Assembly (NCBI GenBank): GCA_010909165.1
Contig: VJWM01000011.1
Span: 868,001-932,000, forward strand
DNA from: Anthoceros angustus
Taxonomy: Eukaryota > Streptophyta > Anthocerotopsida > Anthocerotales > Anthocerotaceae
Reading direction: 5' to 3'
DNA length: 64,000 nucleotides
In this document: in pieces, positions 23,101 through 35,328 of the stretch
Position numbering within the stretch: the stretch's first letter is position 1
Layout: every line of letters starts with the position of its first letter
Notes under the pieces: generated by a model
What the model saw: the letters and a program-made list of their open reading frames with translations, nothing else
What the model was told of the DNA's origin: nothing
Databases searched by the model: none
Program-made: the position numbers and the translations under genes

Positions 23101-26100
23101 GAGCACATTGCTTGCCGCAGTTGAACTCTTTACAATCTCTGCATGAGCTTCAAACTGCAAGATCCACACTATGGAGCACCGAATAAGGAACTCTCAAGGG
23201 TCCTGAATGGGAGATACGTATTAAGAAACAGAAGTCAAAGAAAACAAAACAAACTGGGCTAGTGCCACATGCCTTTTCAATTCTACTTATGGAGAGGGTG
23301 CCTGGTTGGCCGTTTGCTGCAACTGGGGTGAATTTCAGGACAAACGATTCTTGATTTCGGGCCTTGATTGCTTCTTCATGCTTCCTTTCATCTTCTGCTG
23401 TCAGCCGCACAGCAGTAGCCATCACCATCTCAATCTACAAACAGCTGTGTCAATAAGCTGATCACCTGAGCAGTCAGAAAAAAAAGACACAAAGATCACC
23501 ATAACCATACCGTCAATGTAATAGTCATGATTGAACTCTGTGAATGCCTGATTTCGCCACACCAGTATCCAGGAACTGATGGTAAATGGAATGGTGGAAG
23601 GAGGCACTTCCCAGCCTTAATTGGAAACAAACTGCTCTGGTCCCAGTCAAATTGTAGGCAATGCAGGCCTCCATTAATTGAAGTATCTAAATTTCCCTCC
23701 TCATCTATGACCTCGATCACAAGGCCTTTTAGCTCTTGACCCAAGAAGCATTTCTTTGGAACCTAAACAAAATAGAAGAGACAAACTGTTTTACAGCTAG
23801 CGAAGGAAGAGGTTTACACATCTCCAACGCATCCCACAAATGAAATGCCACAGCGATTGCATATTGCATGAACTGAGAGAACAGAAAATGAGAGACTGCC
23901 TCAGAAGAAAATCGTAGCATCCTTGACACTATGCTGAAGGGAACTTCCAGCAACACAATTCCTGCTGCTGTCTTGATAACCACCGAGCCTACAATAACCA
24001 CCACGATCTTGCAAAGTCTAAGAAGTTAGGCAGGGCAGGCACTAGACTAAGCCACGGCTGCATCAGAAATCTAAAACCTGAAGAGCCGTAGTCGCCGGTA
24101 ACTTTCAGGAGGTCTCCAAGGTCCAATGAGCCATCATCTTCGAGCTGAAACTGTGAAGTTGGACACACACAGACAGGGAATAAGATGATCAGAACAGTAG
24201 TAAGAGCATTAGGTACGGTAACATCCCTAGATCCTCTAGTTCAGCAGATACCTTGCCTTCTCTACTTTGCTTATTCATGAACTCTAGTCCATCCAACTCC
24301 ACAAGCATGCTCTGGCTGCTGTCAGCAGTGTTTCCAGCCATATCAAGGCCCTGGAACAGAAGCTCTGTAATCACATCACCTGGACTCCAAAGTGTATTCG
24401 AAATCTCTGTTTCGATAGTCTTCATCTCCATTGATACCAATCGTCCAGGAAGAACTAAGCACATACATCCGAATGAATGCCAAAAACTTATCTCAACTAG
24501 CAAGCCCAGACTCTCAATAAAAGGCTCTGGAGTATAGATAGGCAACCTTTGATAGGAAAAGGGCTAGAATTTTCTCCATTGGGAAGAGAGAATAGCAAAG
24601 CTGCTTCATATCTTGGCTTGATTGCTTCTTCATGCTTCCTTTCATCTTCTGCTGTCAGCCGCACAGCAGTAGCCATCACCATCTCAATCTACAAACAGCT
24701 GTGTCAATAAGCTGATCACCTGAGCAGTCAGAAAAAAGACACAAAGATCACCATAACCATACCGTCAATGTAATAGTCATGATTGAACTCTGTGAATGCC
24801 TGATTTCGCCACACCAGTATCCAGGAACTGATGGTAAATGGAATGGTGGAAGGAGGCACTTCCAGCCTTAATTGAAACAAACTGCTCTGGTCCCAGTCAA
24901 ATTGTAGGCAATGCAGGCCTCCATTGAAGTATCTAAATTTCCCTCCTCATCTATGACCTCGATCACAAGGCCTTTTAGCTCTTGACCCAAGAAGCATTTC
25001 TTTGGAACCTAAACAAATAGAAGAGACAAACTGTTTTACAGCTAGCGAAGGAAGAGGTTTACACATCTCCAACGCATCCCACAAATGAAATGCCACAGCG
25101 ATTGCATATTGCATGAACTGAGAGAACAGAAAATGAGAGACTGCCTCAGAAGAAAATCGTAGCATCCTTGACACTATGCTGAAGGGAACTTCCAGCAACA
25201 CAATTCCTGCTGCTGTCTTGATAACCACCGAGCCTACAATAACCACCACGATCTTGCAAAGTCTAAGAAGTTAGGCAGGGCAGGCACTAGACTAAGCCAC
25301 GGCTGCATCAGAAATCTAAAACCTGAAGAGCCGTGATGCCGGTAACTTTCAGGAGGTCTCCAAGGTCCAATGAGCCATCATCTTCGAGCTGAAACTGTGA
25401 AGTTGGACACACAGACAGGGAATAAGATGATCAGAACAGTAGTAAGAGCATTAGGTACGGTAACATCCCTAGATCCTCTAGTTCAGCAGATACCTTGCCT
25501 TCTCTACTTTGCTTATTCATGAACTCTAGTCCATCCAACTCCACAAGCATGCTCTGGCTGCTGTCAGCAGTGTTTCCAGCCATATCAAGGCCCTGGAACA
25601 GAAGCTCTGTAATCACATCACCTGGACTCCAAAGTGTATTCGAAATCTCTGTTTCGATAGTCTTCATCTCCATTGATACCAATCGTCCAGGAAGAACTAA
25701 GCACATACATCCGAATGAATGCCAAAAACTTATCTCAACTAGCAAGCCCAGACTCTCAATAAAAGGCTCTGGAGTATAGATAGGCAACCTTTGATAGGAA
25801 AAGGGCTAGAATTTTCTCCATTGGGAAGAGAGAATAGCAAAGCTGCTTCATATCTTGGCTTGATTGGGCTCAGATCCGCCGTGTTGAAGCAGAGGTGCTG
25901 CACTCACAAAAGCCACATCATGATGATGGTCAGACTAGAGATAATGCATCTTCATGACTTTGAAGAAGACAGCGTCATTAGGCAAGGGTTTTCAACAGTG
26001 AATGTCAGAGGGGAGAAAGACCCACCTTGATCATTAAGATCTGCTTGTCTGCTGTAGGAGCTAGTGCTTTCCAGACGGCCTGAATGTTGAGATCATCATC

Positions 26101-29100
26101 AAAACGTGTCAGAACCTTGATAGCCAGGTTCACATTAGCCTGATCTTCAAAAGACTGATAGTTGCCAAACCCATCAAGTTTCCGCAATCCAAAGCCTGGA
26201 TCGGCCATCTCCTCCCCGAGTCTGTACAAAAAGCCTCAAATTGCTGTCACCCAGCATAGGGGAGCTAACCAAAACAGCAAATGCCAAATCATGTATGTAC
26301 CTGAACTCTGGAGGCGATTCGGGAGGGAAAATTTCCCACTTCACTGTTGCATCAGCAGGTTTGACTTTCAGCTGGTGTTCCAGTGGCGCAACTTCTTTGT
26401 ACTTCTCACTGACCTACGCAGGAGTGAATACCAAAGCCAATTTCACAACCCGCCAAACAAAAAGCAGTTGTACAAGTAAGACTACGATCCTAAGAACATG
26501 ACAAGATTGGCACTCACAAGTGAGAACTGAAAGACGTAGTGGCCTTGTGTTTCGAGGACTTGGCCCAGTCTTGCATTCTTAGTGCTGAAAAGGTAGAGGC
26601 CTTTCACGCCTTGCAGTGTTTCCGCCTCAGCAATGACCTCATATACCTCCGGGTTACAATTTTTCCTTGATGGAAACGTTACAGTCATTTTTAACTGCAG
26701 GGCTTCGGTACAAATAGAAGCTTGCTTGCTGGATCCACTGACATGCTTTACTCGAACCACAGCCAAAAATTGAGATGGCAAAACATAGCCAGCATTGACC
26801 ACTCTCTGTCCTACTGGAAATGCCTGCAGAATCAAACACACAAATCACAATCAAGCAATGGTTGCAAAAGCTTTTCTATCTACCTAGTGGTAGCATGCAA
26901 GTTCTTCAGATTCGTAATCATTCTACCTACCTGGTGGTGCAGGGACATGCAGGAGGATCTTGGATAAGTTTTGCATTTAGACATACCTCATTTATCCCTA
27001 GTGACCGACTCTCTTGCACATCCAGCAGCGCGAGTCGGCTCGGAGATTTGTTTCGAATATCCTCAATTCTTCTTTCCCACTGTTGCTCACTGACCCTTTG
27101 GCACTGATCACGAACTTCGTCAGTAACAATCAGGTCCTGTAAGAACCATTCGTTGAACTTGCTCGAAATCCCAAAATGTGTACTTTGTCAACAAACCTTG
27201 TCAGAATTGAGAACAGCGACGGGAAAGACTGTGGACTGTTTTAAGTCAAAAACCATATCCAGTATTCTGAGAGAGCATCCAAGAGTATCTGGAACATCCA
27301 TTGGTCTGCCATTCAACCAGAGCAATTGATGAGACACGTGTACTGGACAGGGAAGGCAAAATATGAAGGGAAGAGAGAAATACCTGCAGACCATCCAAAC
27401 ATCACCTGCATCTCAGTTAAGTCAGTCAGATGCAGCTATGTCATGCGTCAAGCTATTTGATATTCCGAGAGCATAGAAAGGGGACTGAAATCACGGACTG
27501 GGATTGCTTGAGATCTTACAATCAACAATGTCATCTCTATTAGAGAACTCGTGGAAAAAGTACTCAATTGTTGCGTAGAGGTCACGTTTGATAGTACTAA
27601 CTGAACCCTTCTGCAACTTTATCCTTGTTGGCACTTTCGTCAAATCCCACTCGTTCTTAGAATCCTTGATGTGCAGATGGAAACGCAATGCTGCAGTTTA
27701 CATCAGATGTCAGAGAAAATATGACGACCATGTACTCATAAGAAATCTGCAAAACAAAAGAAAGGACCTCAGCCAGGGCAGCTCCAAATGTGATTCAAGG
27801 GGTAATTGACAGATTCTTACGTATACCTCTTGGAGGCAAACCATTCCTCGTGGGCAAATTGCTCAGCCCTTCGTGATTCATAACAATCGTTGGCCTATCA
27901 TTCTCACCGAATGTGACCTCTTCATCAAACTTTTCATGCATGAGTTTCAGCCAGCCCATATACTCCTTGGCAAGCTTGTCAGGTGCAAGGAATTTGCCAT
28001 CTCTTCTCAAATAAACCTTTACACCTTCACAAGAGCTCTAGTCAGCATATTCACCCACTCAACTTAAGTCATGCAACACCGGACTAGTGAATAGTAACAG
28101 ACCACATGCCGTTGTTTTTGAAAGCTCCTGCTCAGAAGCACCTAGTTTTTGTGCAGCGACTGTGAACGGATGGTCTCTATCTAACTCTGTCTGCCAACTC
28201 CAAATCGGAAAATTACGGGTCAGTTCCTTTCTAGCCATGCGCAGCTGCATATACTTACAAAGAAACGCCCAACCAATAGCATCTACCACCTTTGATTGAG
28301 TTGGTTGGAAGCCAGCATCAGTATCTGAGAACAAACAAATGGATGTCAGGCTAAAACGTAATCCACAATGTCTACAGTATGTCTGCCTTACCACGAAAGG
28401 ACATCACTGAAGACATCAGCAACAGTAATTAAAAATGACGCTATAACCACCTTACCTAAGAATGCTTTCACTCTCTGTGTCCACAAGGGTCGTACTGTAG
28501 CATGTTGTTTCGGCCGGAATTCCATGAAAGGAAGCAAACCCTGTAACAACAGCGATTCAGATAGCTCAGCCAATCCAAAAGCAATATAAGTGCTCCTAAT
28601 AGCCATAGGACAGATTGACTGAACTTCAATGTACCCATCTCGTTTCTGGCAACAGCCTCCCGAGCCATCGTACTCCAACACGGGCCATCGTTTGGAATGT
28701 CTCCCCAGGCCTGATGCTCCTCACGTCCTCCAAAACAGCATCTAGAGCCTCCTTGCCCTGGCACCAGAGTACTGTGTCAAGTACTCTTATCACATTGACC
28801 CGCACAACCAGAAATTCTCGCGAATGAAAAAAAAAAGGCAGACCTTAGTGTTTGGAAAATAATGGCAACAAAGTCTTGCATTTGCTTCAGTCTCGCAGTT
28901 CACACCAAGAGCTTTTTCTGAAGAACTTTCTGCCAAGCATGCCAGGGTGCTTAGTCACCAAATGCAGCAATTGCCCGTTACAGCTAATCAATATCAGCAA
29001 TCTGAGGGGAGCCAACCTTCAGGTACCATCTTGAAGTTCATATCTATAACAAATGGCTCTCCCGGGCAGGAGTGTTTGTTGGAAGCCGTAACTTCACCTC

Positions 29101-31464
29101 CTTCCACTTCTGTAAGATTTTGACCGTTAACCTGCAAGACGGATGCCTCAGGATCCCTGCTATAGATGAAAAGGAAAGGTTTACAACCAGCTGACCTGAA
29201 ACGAAATCTAGCTTGCCCTACCTCAAAAGTCACTGGGCATGTAGTCCCTCTGCTTTGGTCGCACTGCAACTCCACATGAACAAAATTGATCAAGTATGGC
29301 CAGACAACACTACCGACCAAGCTAGATACACAAGGGTGCCGCCCTGCAGCAATGCAAGGCAAATCTTGACCGGACTTTGAAACCCAGCAGTTAACATGCC
29401 TGGATATATGGTGCATAGATGTCCTTCAGCGTTTGCTTCACATGGTTTTCCTTCCAGAGGTTGCCTTCCTTGTCCCCCCTTCTATCGAAAAAATCATACT
29501 GCTTTTGCAACCCAGTTATCTCTACCTGCAAAGAGTCAAAGATTTACCATCATCTCTCACCACAGGACATGGAGAATGGCTGATGCTAGAAAGAGCTGCC
29601 TGACTGCTGACCTTTGTAAAGCTACCACCGGGTGCTTTCTCATGTTCAGATTTAGACATCTTTCGAAGGTTCCCATTCACCTGGACCAGACCACAGGAGT
29701 GGGTCTATGAGCAAAATGTACGCCGACAAGCCACCTAATTCACTAGATTAAAGCACAGATTTCTCAAGAGCGCAACTTGTTTACCTCCCAAAACCTCTCC
29801 GCAGGCTCTTGCTTCAAGCGTCCCTTCAGCTTCTCGGGATCCAGCACCAGACTGCAAACCATCTTTGACTTGGAAGTCTTGGACCATACAGTCACCTTAC
29901 TGTAGGTGAACGTGTTAAGATATCATCGGGAGCAAGTCCAGCTTCTACAAAGAATCTGCTCCTCATGTACTTGACTGACCTTCCAAGGTGCAGAGCCGAA
30001 GCGACAGCTCCAGCGCCGTACTTTCCCAAGTATGGCTGCGCAGTAGCAAGGACCACGTTTCAAACACTGGGAGCAGTCCGCAAACGCACGAACGTGAAGC
30101 AACTGACTACACCACCCTGAGAATACCAGCAAGAAGGGCGGCGGCAGGTTTCTGCTCCCCATGGCTTGGTGGTGCACCTCTCGATGGCTCGAGCTCCCCA
30201 GAGTGCCCCTGCGTGTGAAACACCCCACTGCCATAAGTTCCCTCCCTGCACTGCCCAGCCCAGCCCAGCCCAGCCCACATCAACCTGTGGGTACGTGAGT
30301 CGAGCACGACAGCTCACCACTTTACAATGCAATTCTCGCCATCCTCAGCAGTCATCCCCTTCCCGTTGTCAAAGATGGTGACCTTGTCCCGTTCTATGTC
30401 CACACTGTAACAGCAACGCCCACATTCACTCAAACAAGAAGTTTCTGGGCTACGATTCAATGCCTGCCACCCAAGCTCCAACGGCCCATGAACCTGATCA
30501 GCCTCTGTATTCCCGTGTTCGTCCAAACGGCTTGGAGTGCATTATCCTGCAAGAAAGAAATTCCAAAACCCAACAGTGAGACACCCACGAATTCCAAGCA
30601 TTCCAACCCAGACAGCTCCCAGGCACGCACCACTTGGTCTGCCAGAGCTGTCTCCATCTTGTACCCCTGAGGTAGCCTCGTAAGCATAGCGGGCTCGGGA
30701 GTGACATTCCACAATTGCTGCACCCGTAGACCCACCACATCATCACACAGGCCACAAGGAACAAGAAAGTGACTAAACCACCTGATTGAAGAAAATCCAC
30801 GCACCTTGTCGCCATAATTAGCATCGGGCTTCCCATCAGCGAGCAGCAACATCCGGCTGCTCTCAGAAGAGGCGCAAAAGGCAGCAAATTCCTCCTGGGT
30901 CCGAATCGCCTCAACACGAGCGTCGCTGGGATCGTCCAGCCACGCTGAACTCCAGTCAATTTCCCTTCCCCGCTCCGAGGGCTCCCCGCTGCAGGACTCG
31001 AACCGCAGCCGGTCCAGAACCTCCTGCAGCGACGCGGGCCTGTCCCTGGCCACCTGCACCTTCACGGACGTGTAGTTGGGCAGCAGCACGTTGAGCTGCA
31101 GCCCGGGCAGGGGTGCGGGTGCGGGCATCAACGCCAGCCTCGCCTTCTTCCTCCTCGCATCCGCCTCCTCGGAATTGCGACCCAGCTCCAGCTTCCTCCT
31201 CGACTCCGAGGCCTCTGGAGTGCTCAGCACCTGCGACAGGCTCATAGTCCCCGGGCTCCCACTGCTCCTCTCCTGCCTGCGGCTGCTGCTGCTGCCAGCA
31301 GCAGCAGCAGGCCGCCCCATCGTCTCCACCCCTCGACCCCGCTGCTCCACACGCCGCCTGGTGTAAGCCCCAGACTGGGACTGGGACTGGGACTGGGACT
31401 GCGACTGGCACCGCCCACCAAGAATGGGCGGAGGCTCCGCTTCCTTGCCGCTCCCATCCTCCAT
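20124..31464 (-). CDS. GMI1: GMI1-like GHKL-ATPase / SMC-hinge protein, about 35 exons
   Basis: Start ATG at 31462-31464, stop at 20124-20126; about 2,100 codons if only one copy of the internal duplication is used. Most exons join in phase with GT-AG or GC-AG borders. Order: a Ser/Gln-rich N-terminus; a GHKL ATPase (LWNVTPEPAMLTRLP, ADQVDNALQAVW, IFDNGKGM, PYLGKYGAG); long beta-rich middle regions; one 425-codon exon (21880-23154); an SMC-hinge-type region (DVLGVVATLGRVEDDSLN, MLMIVCKTQRGV, CPPGFLGYAVNLIHL, GAVSLDKAI); and a coiled-coil tail. This is the layout of Arabidopsis GMI1, a relative of SMCHD1 induced by DNA damage and needed for somatic homologous recombination; a nuclear role is expected. 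Reading is clean outside the duplicated block at 23.4-25.9 kb. Two introns appear to use GC donors. The exact acceptor of the exon ending at 24252 and the start of the exon ending at 28846 are uncertain. Confidence 0.88.
20550..21566 (-). other. GMI1-like SMC-hinge-coding exons
   Basis: Exons 21281-21566, 21004-21180 and 20550-20876 join in phase. They start with a helical stretch (LTESHQDDAAVLEAERQ), then the hinge core TDVLGVVATLGRV, SMLMIVCKTQRGVNALE and PPGFLGYAVNLIHLREEQLR, ending with LQGAVSLDKAIF. This is the dimerisation hinge expected in GMI1, DMS3 and SMCHD1-type proteins. The last exon (20124-20469) adds a charged coiled coil. Confidence 0.8.
23155..23272 (-). other. Second GC-AG intron in the GMI1-like gene
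   Basis: Exon 23273-23434 ends ATTGAAAAG followed by GCATGT. The acceptor TCTTGCAG precedes 23154, and the frame continues in phase into the 425-codon exon (SISRIEK then FEAHAEIVK). The donor hexamer is identical to that of the other GC-AG intron. Confidence 0.7.
23363..24616 (-). repeat. Intragenic tandem duplication in GMI1, copy A (intact reading)
   Basis: Copy A holds exons ending or starting at 24252-24454, 24078-24150, 23897-23988 and 23511-23762, and the start of 23273-23434, all open and in phase. Checks include KVTGDYGSS joined to GSVVIKTAAG and LFPIKAGKCLLPPFHLP. It is almost identical to copy B immediately on its right. Confidence 0.9.
24617..25866 (-). repeat. Intragenic tandem duplication in GMI1, copy B (frame-damaged)
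   Basis: Same exons as copy A, but with a 4-base loss (after the ggcctccatt stretch near 24924), two 1-base losses (near 24861 and 24875) and a 1-base loss plus substitutions near 25335 (KVTGITALQ in place of KVTGDYGSS). The fifth exon is truncated at the junction. Copy B lies 5' of copy A in the transcript, so its exons must be skipped for a full-length product. The junction shows 8 bp microhomology (cttgattg). Confidence 0.85.
29264..29399 (-). other. GC-AG intron in the GMI1-like gene
   Basis: The exon 29400-29525 ends ATCCAG and is followed by GCATGT; the intron ends GTTGCAG before 29263. Using this GC donor restores PYIQ-CDQSRGTTCP in phase, matching the continuity expected in GMI1. No GT donor gives a sensible join. 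Confidence 0.7.
29785..30805 (-). other. GMI1-like ATPase-coding exons 2-7
   Basis: Exons 30631-30717, 30494-30546, 30318-30404, 30127-30208, 29980-30035 and 29785-29899 join in phase. They give the Asp-Asn ATP/Mg box (ADQVDNALQAVW), the glycine box (DNGKGM), the WGTLGSSSHRE segment, the ATP-lid glycine region (PYLGKYGAGAVASALHLG) and KVTVWSKTSKSK. All ATP-binding signatures of the family are present, so the ATPase is predicted to be competent. The short exons would be missed without splicing, because the unspliced frames run into stops. Confidence 0.8.
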
Positions 31465-31973
31465 CGCCGGCTAAATTCCACAATTCAGAATTTACACTTC
31501 CACAATCGAGCAATCGAGCAATCGAGCACTCGAGCTCTGCGCTGCTTTGCCGTACTAGGCTGCGCGCACAGGAGCGGAGCGTAGTGCCAAATCCAGACTG
31601 CCCACAAAGAAAGACGAATAGTTCTACATGGAGCGTAGAGCACTGCAGCAGAGTGGAGCTCAAGTGTGACAAAACTTCCAGACCAGATTCCCTTTCCCAC
31701 GACAGCTGAGAGAAAGATACACTTCACGCTCCGACAGCATGATAGAGAGAGAGGGGATGGTACTGTACATACATTCATGACTACGCCGGCCACCCAGCAT
31801 GCGTTTGCCTGCCTGCCTGCCTCCTGCTCCACTAATTACGAGCAGCGTTATGTAGCGTAAAGTCAGTCATTAGGAGCGGGCCGTCATAAGCGCGGGAAAT
31901 TGAAACGGCACAGTCACATGGTTGCATCATGCATAGCTATCGTATCGCATGTATGTATGTGTTGTACAACATG
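31465..31973. promoter_or_regulatory. Promoter/5' region of GMI1 and 3' flank of the F-box gene
   Basis: About 510 bp separate the F-box gene stop (31974) from the GMI1 ATG, both on the minus strand. The part next to GMI1 contains a short aatcgagc triplet array (31505-31530). ORFs over it are not convincing. No defined DNA-damage element was identified by eye. Confidence 0.4.
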
Positions 31974-34143
31974 TCATGAGCTTGAGCTTCTCATGTGCTG
32001 CTGCACCATCTCCTGGGAGAAGGGGTAGAGGTGCGCTTCGCGGGTGCCCAGGAAGGTGCTCCAGATGAGGTGCACGCTCTCCAGCTTCGGGCACGCGCGC
32101 TGCAGGCTTGAAAGGTGCTCCAGGGACAGAGGCTGCCTTGATTCCAGTCGAAGCCGTTTCAGGGAAGGCAGGTTCCATGATTCGAACAGGCACAGCTGGA
32201 GGTCCGCGAACACGCCCAACGCTATGGCTGTTAGGGAGCCCAGGCCCTGCGCGCAAGAACACCAGAGCCCACATGACGTTGAGGTGCCTGACATGGGATG
32301 TGGAGTGATGGTATGTGGGAGGAGGGAGGGGGCCCTGGTGGATGGACCTTGAAGTATGAGGCGACTGCGGGAGGAAGGCCTGGGTCCGAAGGGGGCTCCA
32401 AGTCGCTGTGCAGGTCCATGGCCTGGGATGGAGGACGTTGTCAGATGAAGCGGCAGCCCGGACATCGAGTGAGATGTGCATGGAGGGAAGGACCCTGGAC
32501 TGTGCTTCTCACCTCCAGATTGGGGCAGGCTGCGGATAATGCTTCAAGAGTTGCCCCGGACAGTTCACATCGGTTGATTGCTAAGGCTTGGAGTGGTGGA
32601 GGGCCAGCTTGGATCAACGCCATCACTTCCTGCACATGTTGCACCACACACGTCGGCTGGCTCCGTTCCAGAAGGACAGAAACAGAGAGGACACTGCGTT
32701 CACTTGGTGTCTGACCTTGTCACCACACCTGGCGTGCTCGTGCCAAATGATTTCCGACTTCATCGACTGTCCAAAGGATCTGCGGAAAAGCTTGACAACT
32801 TCTTTGGTCAGCACATTTTTGGGGTATCAAGGTAAAGAAAGCTGGTGATGGCCATGACTTACGGCATTCGCAGTTCTATCGAAAGAGTGTTTAGCTTAGG
32901 GAGTGCTCCAAGCTCAGCCAAAATTCTCCGGTACACAGGTCTGAAGGTCACATGCTGGAGCCATTCAATAAGGCACAAGACACATGAGAAGAGGAAGGAA
33001 CTCCGAACACGATAAAGTGACCAGTATTTGTTCGGCACTGAAATCCACATACCTGCAACACAAGGGTCACGGAGGCCAGGTCAGGGCAGAGCTCATGGAT
33101 GTCTGTGAACGCTTTGTCAGAGAGCTGCCCACAGCCGCAGTGTGTCACGAGAGGCCCAGTCCTTTCGGACTGAATGTCTCCATTCTGGAGGAATCCAATG
33201 GTACGATTTGACTGCCGGCCTCCACAAACATGTTGCAGCCGCACTGTGTGCAGGCGTGGGCAGCTCTTCAGAATAAGCCTGTCATCAGAAATTTTTTCGA
33301 GCCATCAAAGAGTCGACCACCCTGGGCGAGCCTGCAACAATACCAAGCTAACCATCTATCACCAGCAACAGCGACAGGGATTTGGTAGACCTCGTGGTAT
33401 CAAGGAGGACAGGAAGCATCTTCATGGTGATGACAAAAACAAGGATGCCAGGAAATGACTCACTGCACTGTTTGATCGCTCAGGCGTGAGGAGCTCACAT
33501 CCACATCTCCCAAATACCTGTTGCGACAGACATTATCAGCCTCTCCATAACGTACGAAGAGGAAGCACACACTTGAACAACCAACACTGGCAGCTTCACC
33601 TCACCTTCCCATAACCATCTTTTCAGCAACAATCTCCAGAAAGTTGTTCCTGTGTACCAAAGACTGCATGGGAGACGGCGTGCGAGGAGAGCAACCAGCG
33701 TCATCCCACTGGGCCGGCAAAACGTCCACCTTCAAAGGCTTTAAAAGGGAACTCTGCAGGCTTCTTGGAGTTTTGAACTTGGCCAGAGGTGAGTGTGCTG
33801 CAGGGTTTATCCACTGCTTTGGAAGGGGCGTCTTCGGGTTCCTGGGAGGCACTGAAGTTTCGAAACCCTCCTTCCTCGGAACATCATCATCCAAAGCCCA
33901 GGACCGGAGCAGCGAGGAATCCAGAGCCACATCTCGCCATGTTCTGCACTTCGGAACCATGGTCAGCTTCCAGCTGCGTGCCGGAGCACTGGCCTGCTGA
34001 AGAAACGCACCACAAAATATCTTGACTTGCCGAGGCAGACAAACATACTTGCAGACAGCGGCCGCTGCCACCAGGTCCCTTGGGGCTGTCAGACGCTGGA
34101 TGATGAACGCCACAACGTCGCGGACACAAACCGCTGTTTCCAT
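31974..34143 (-). CDS. F-box/LRR protein, 8 exons
   Basis: Exons 33605-34143, 33464-33517, 33053-33278, 32863-32954, 32716-32779, 32513-32629, 32348-32422 and 31974-32246 join in phase with canonical borders; about 485 codons. Exon 1 starts with an F-box (VRDVVAFIIQRLTAPRDLVA, then AAVCKYVC and TWRDVALDSSLL), followed by a Pro-rich linker. Later exons hold irregular leucine-rich repeats such as LILKSCPRLHTVRLQHVC, LSDKAFTDIHELCPDLASV, ATLEALSAACPNLE and LSSLQRACPKLESVHLIW. It should act as the substrate receptor of an SCF E3 ligase; substrate unknown. It is 510 bp upstream of GMI1 on the same strand. Assignment to a named subfamily was not possible. Confidence 0.8.
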
Positions 34144-34737
34144 TCCTCACCACCGGATGCCTGATCCGAAGATGTGCTCCGGGCGCCTTCAACACCCTAT
34201 CCCGCCGATTCTCCTGACGCTAATCAACCCCACCGCGCGCGCACACATGCCTGCACCTTCCGCCCCAGCCACCATCAAAACGTCGAAACGAAGAAACATT
34301 GCGGTCACCATCCCGACCACACTCCGTGCGGACTTGAGATGAATAACGGCTCCCTCAACGGAAAGCATATTTGAACTGCATCGGTGGATTGACCAATTCA
34401 CCAAAGCCAGAAGTTGGCAACGAGACAGCGTACATGACAACGCTCCCGGGAATCGATCCCTCGTTGTCTGGCGTACAACCGACGCCAGAGGCCAGCGAGG
34501 CCACCCTAACATTCCCACAATTACAATGTTTGACACATGTACATACCTACCTACGTACATACATCCCTTGCTGGATACAGATATTAACTTAAATACTTAG
34601 AAAAAACAAAAACCTTCACCTACTTTACTTAAATTTGGTAGTGGCACGCCTCTCTCATGGGAGTATGCTAAAGAAAAGAAGAACAATTTTATTTAAATCC
34701 ACTAAGGACGGATTTTTGTCATGTGACTGGTACTTAA

Positions 34738-35015
34738 CAACTTGTACCATGGTGTGCCTAAGCTACTTGCCCCAAGGACATTCACTCCCTTCAGGCACCC
34801 CATTTAAGTATCGATTTACTTAACAACTTGTACCATGGTGTGCCTGAGCTACTTGCACCAAGGGCATCCACTCCCTTCAAGCACCCCATCTAAGTACCGA
34901 TCTAAGCACAGGATGTTTAATCACTTCTACCATGGTGTGCCTAAGCTACTTGCACCAAGGGCATCCACTCCCTTCAGGCACCCCAGCTAAGTACCAATCT
35001 AAGCACAAGATGCTT
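34738..35015. repeat. Three tandem copies of an approximately 90-100 bp unit
   Basis: Units begin with cttgtaccatggtgtgccta or close variants and continue with gctacttgcaccaagggcat, actcccttcaggcacccca and taagtaccga. A fourth, more decayed relative lies at about 35148-35180. A block around gacgttcttataaa with ctaagcc lies at 35024 and again at 35328. Confidence 0.85.
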
Positions 35016-35206
35016 AATCACGACGTTCTTATAAATGTGTGTCCATTTGGCCTAAGCCATTTGGAGGACAATAATAGACAAAGAAGAAGAATCTCTAGTC
35101 CAATAAGAACGGCTTTTCCATTACAGGACCTAGTACCCGACAAACTTGCACCATGCTATGTCTAAGCTACTTGCACAATGACATCCTTCCCTGCTAATCA
35201 CCTGGT

Positions 35207-35328
35207 ACCCAACAACTTGCATCGAGGTGTGTCAAAAGCTTCTTGTGCGACTGAATGCGTAATAGGGACCCAACAACTTGCATCGAGGTGTGTCAAAAGC
35301 TTCTTGTGCGACTGAATGCGTAATAGGG
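35207..35328. repeat. Exact tandem duplication, 61 bp unit
   Basis: Two adjacent identical copies start with acccaacaacttgcatcgag and end with ctgaatgcgtaataggg. The absence of divergence implies a recent event. Confidence 0.95.

Noticed and set aside
31242-31672. Overlapping minus-strand ORFs near the GMI1 start
   Set aside because: They are other-frame shadows of exon 1, which has low-complexity Ser/Gln and Ala-coding tracts.
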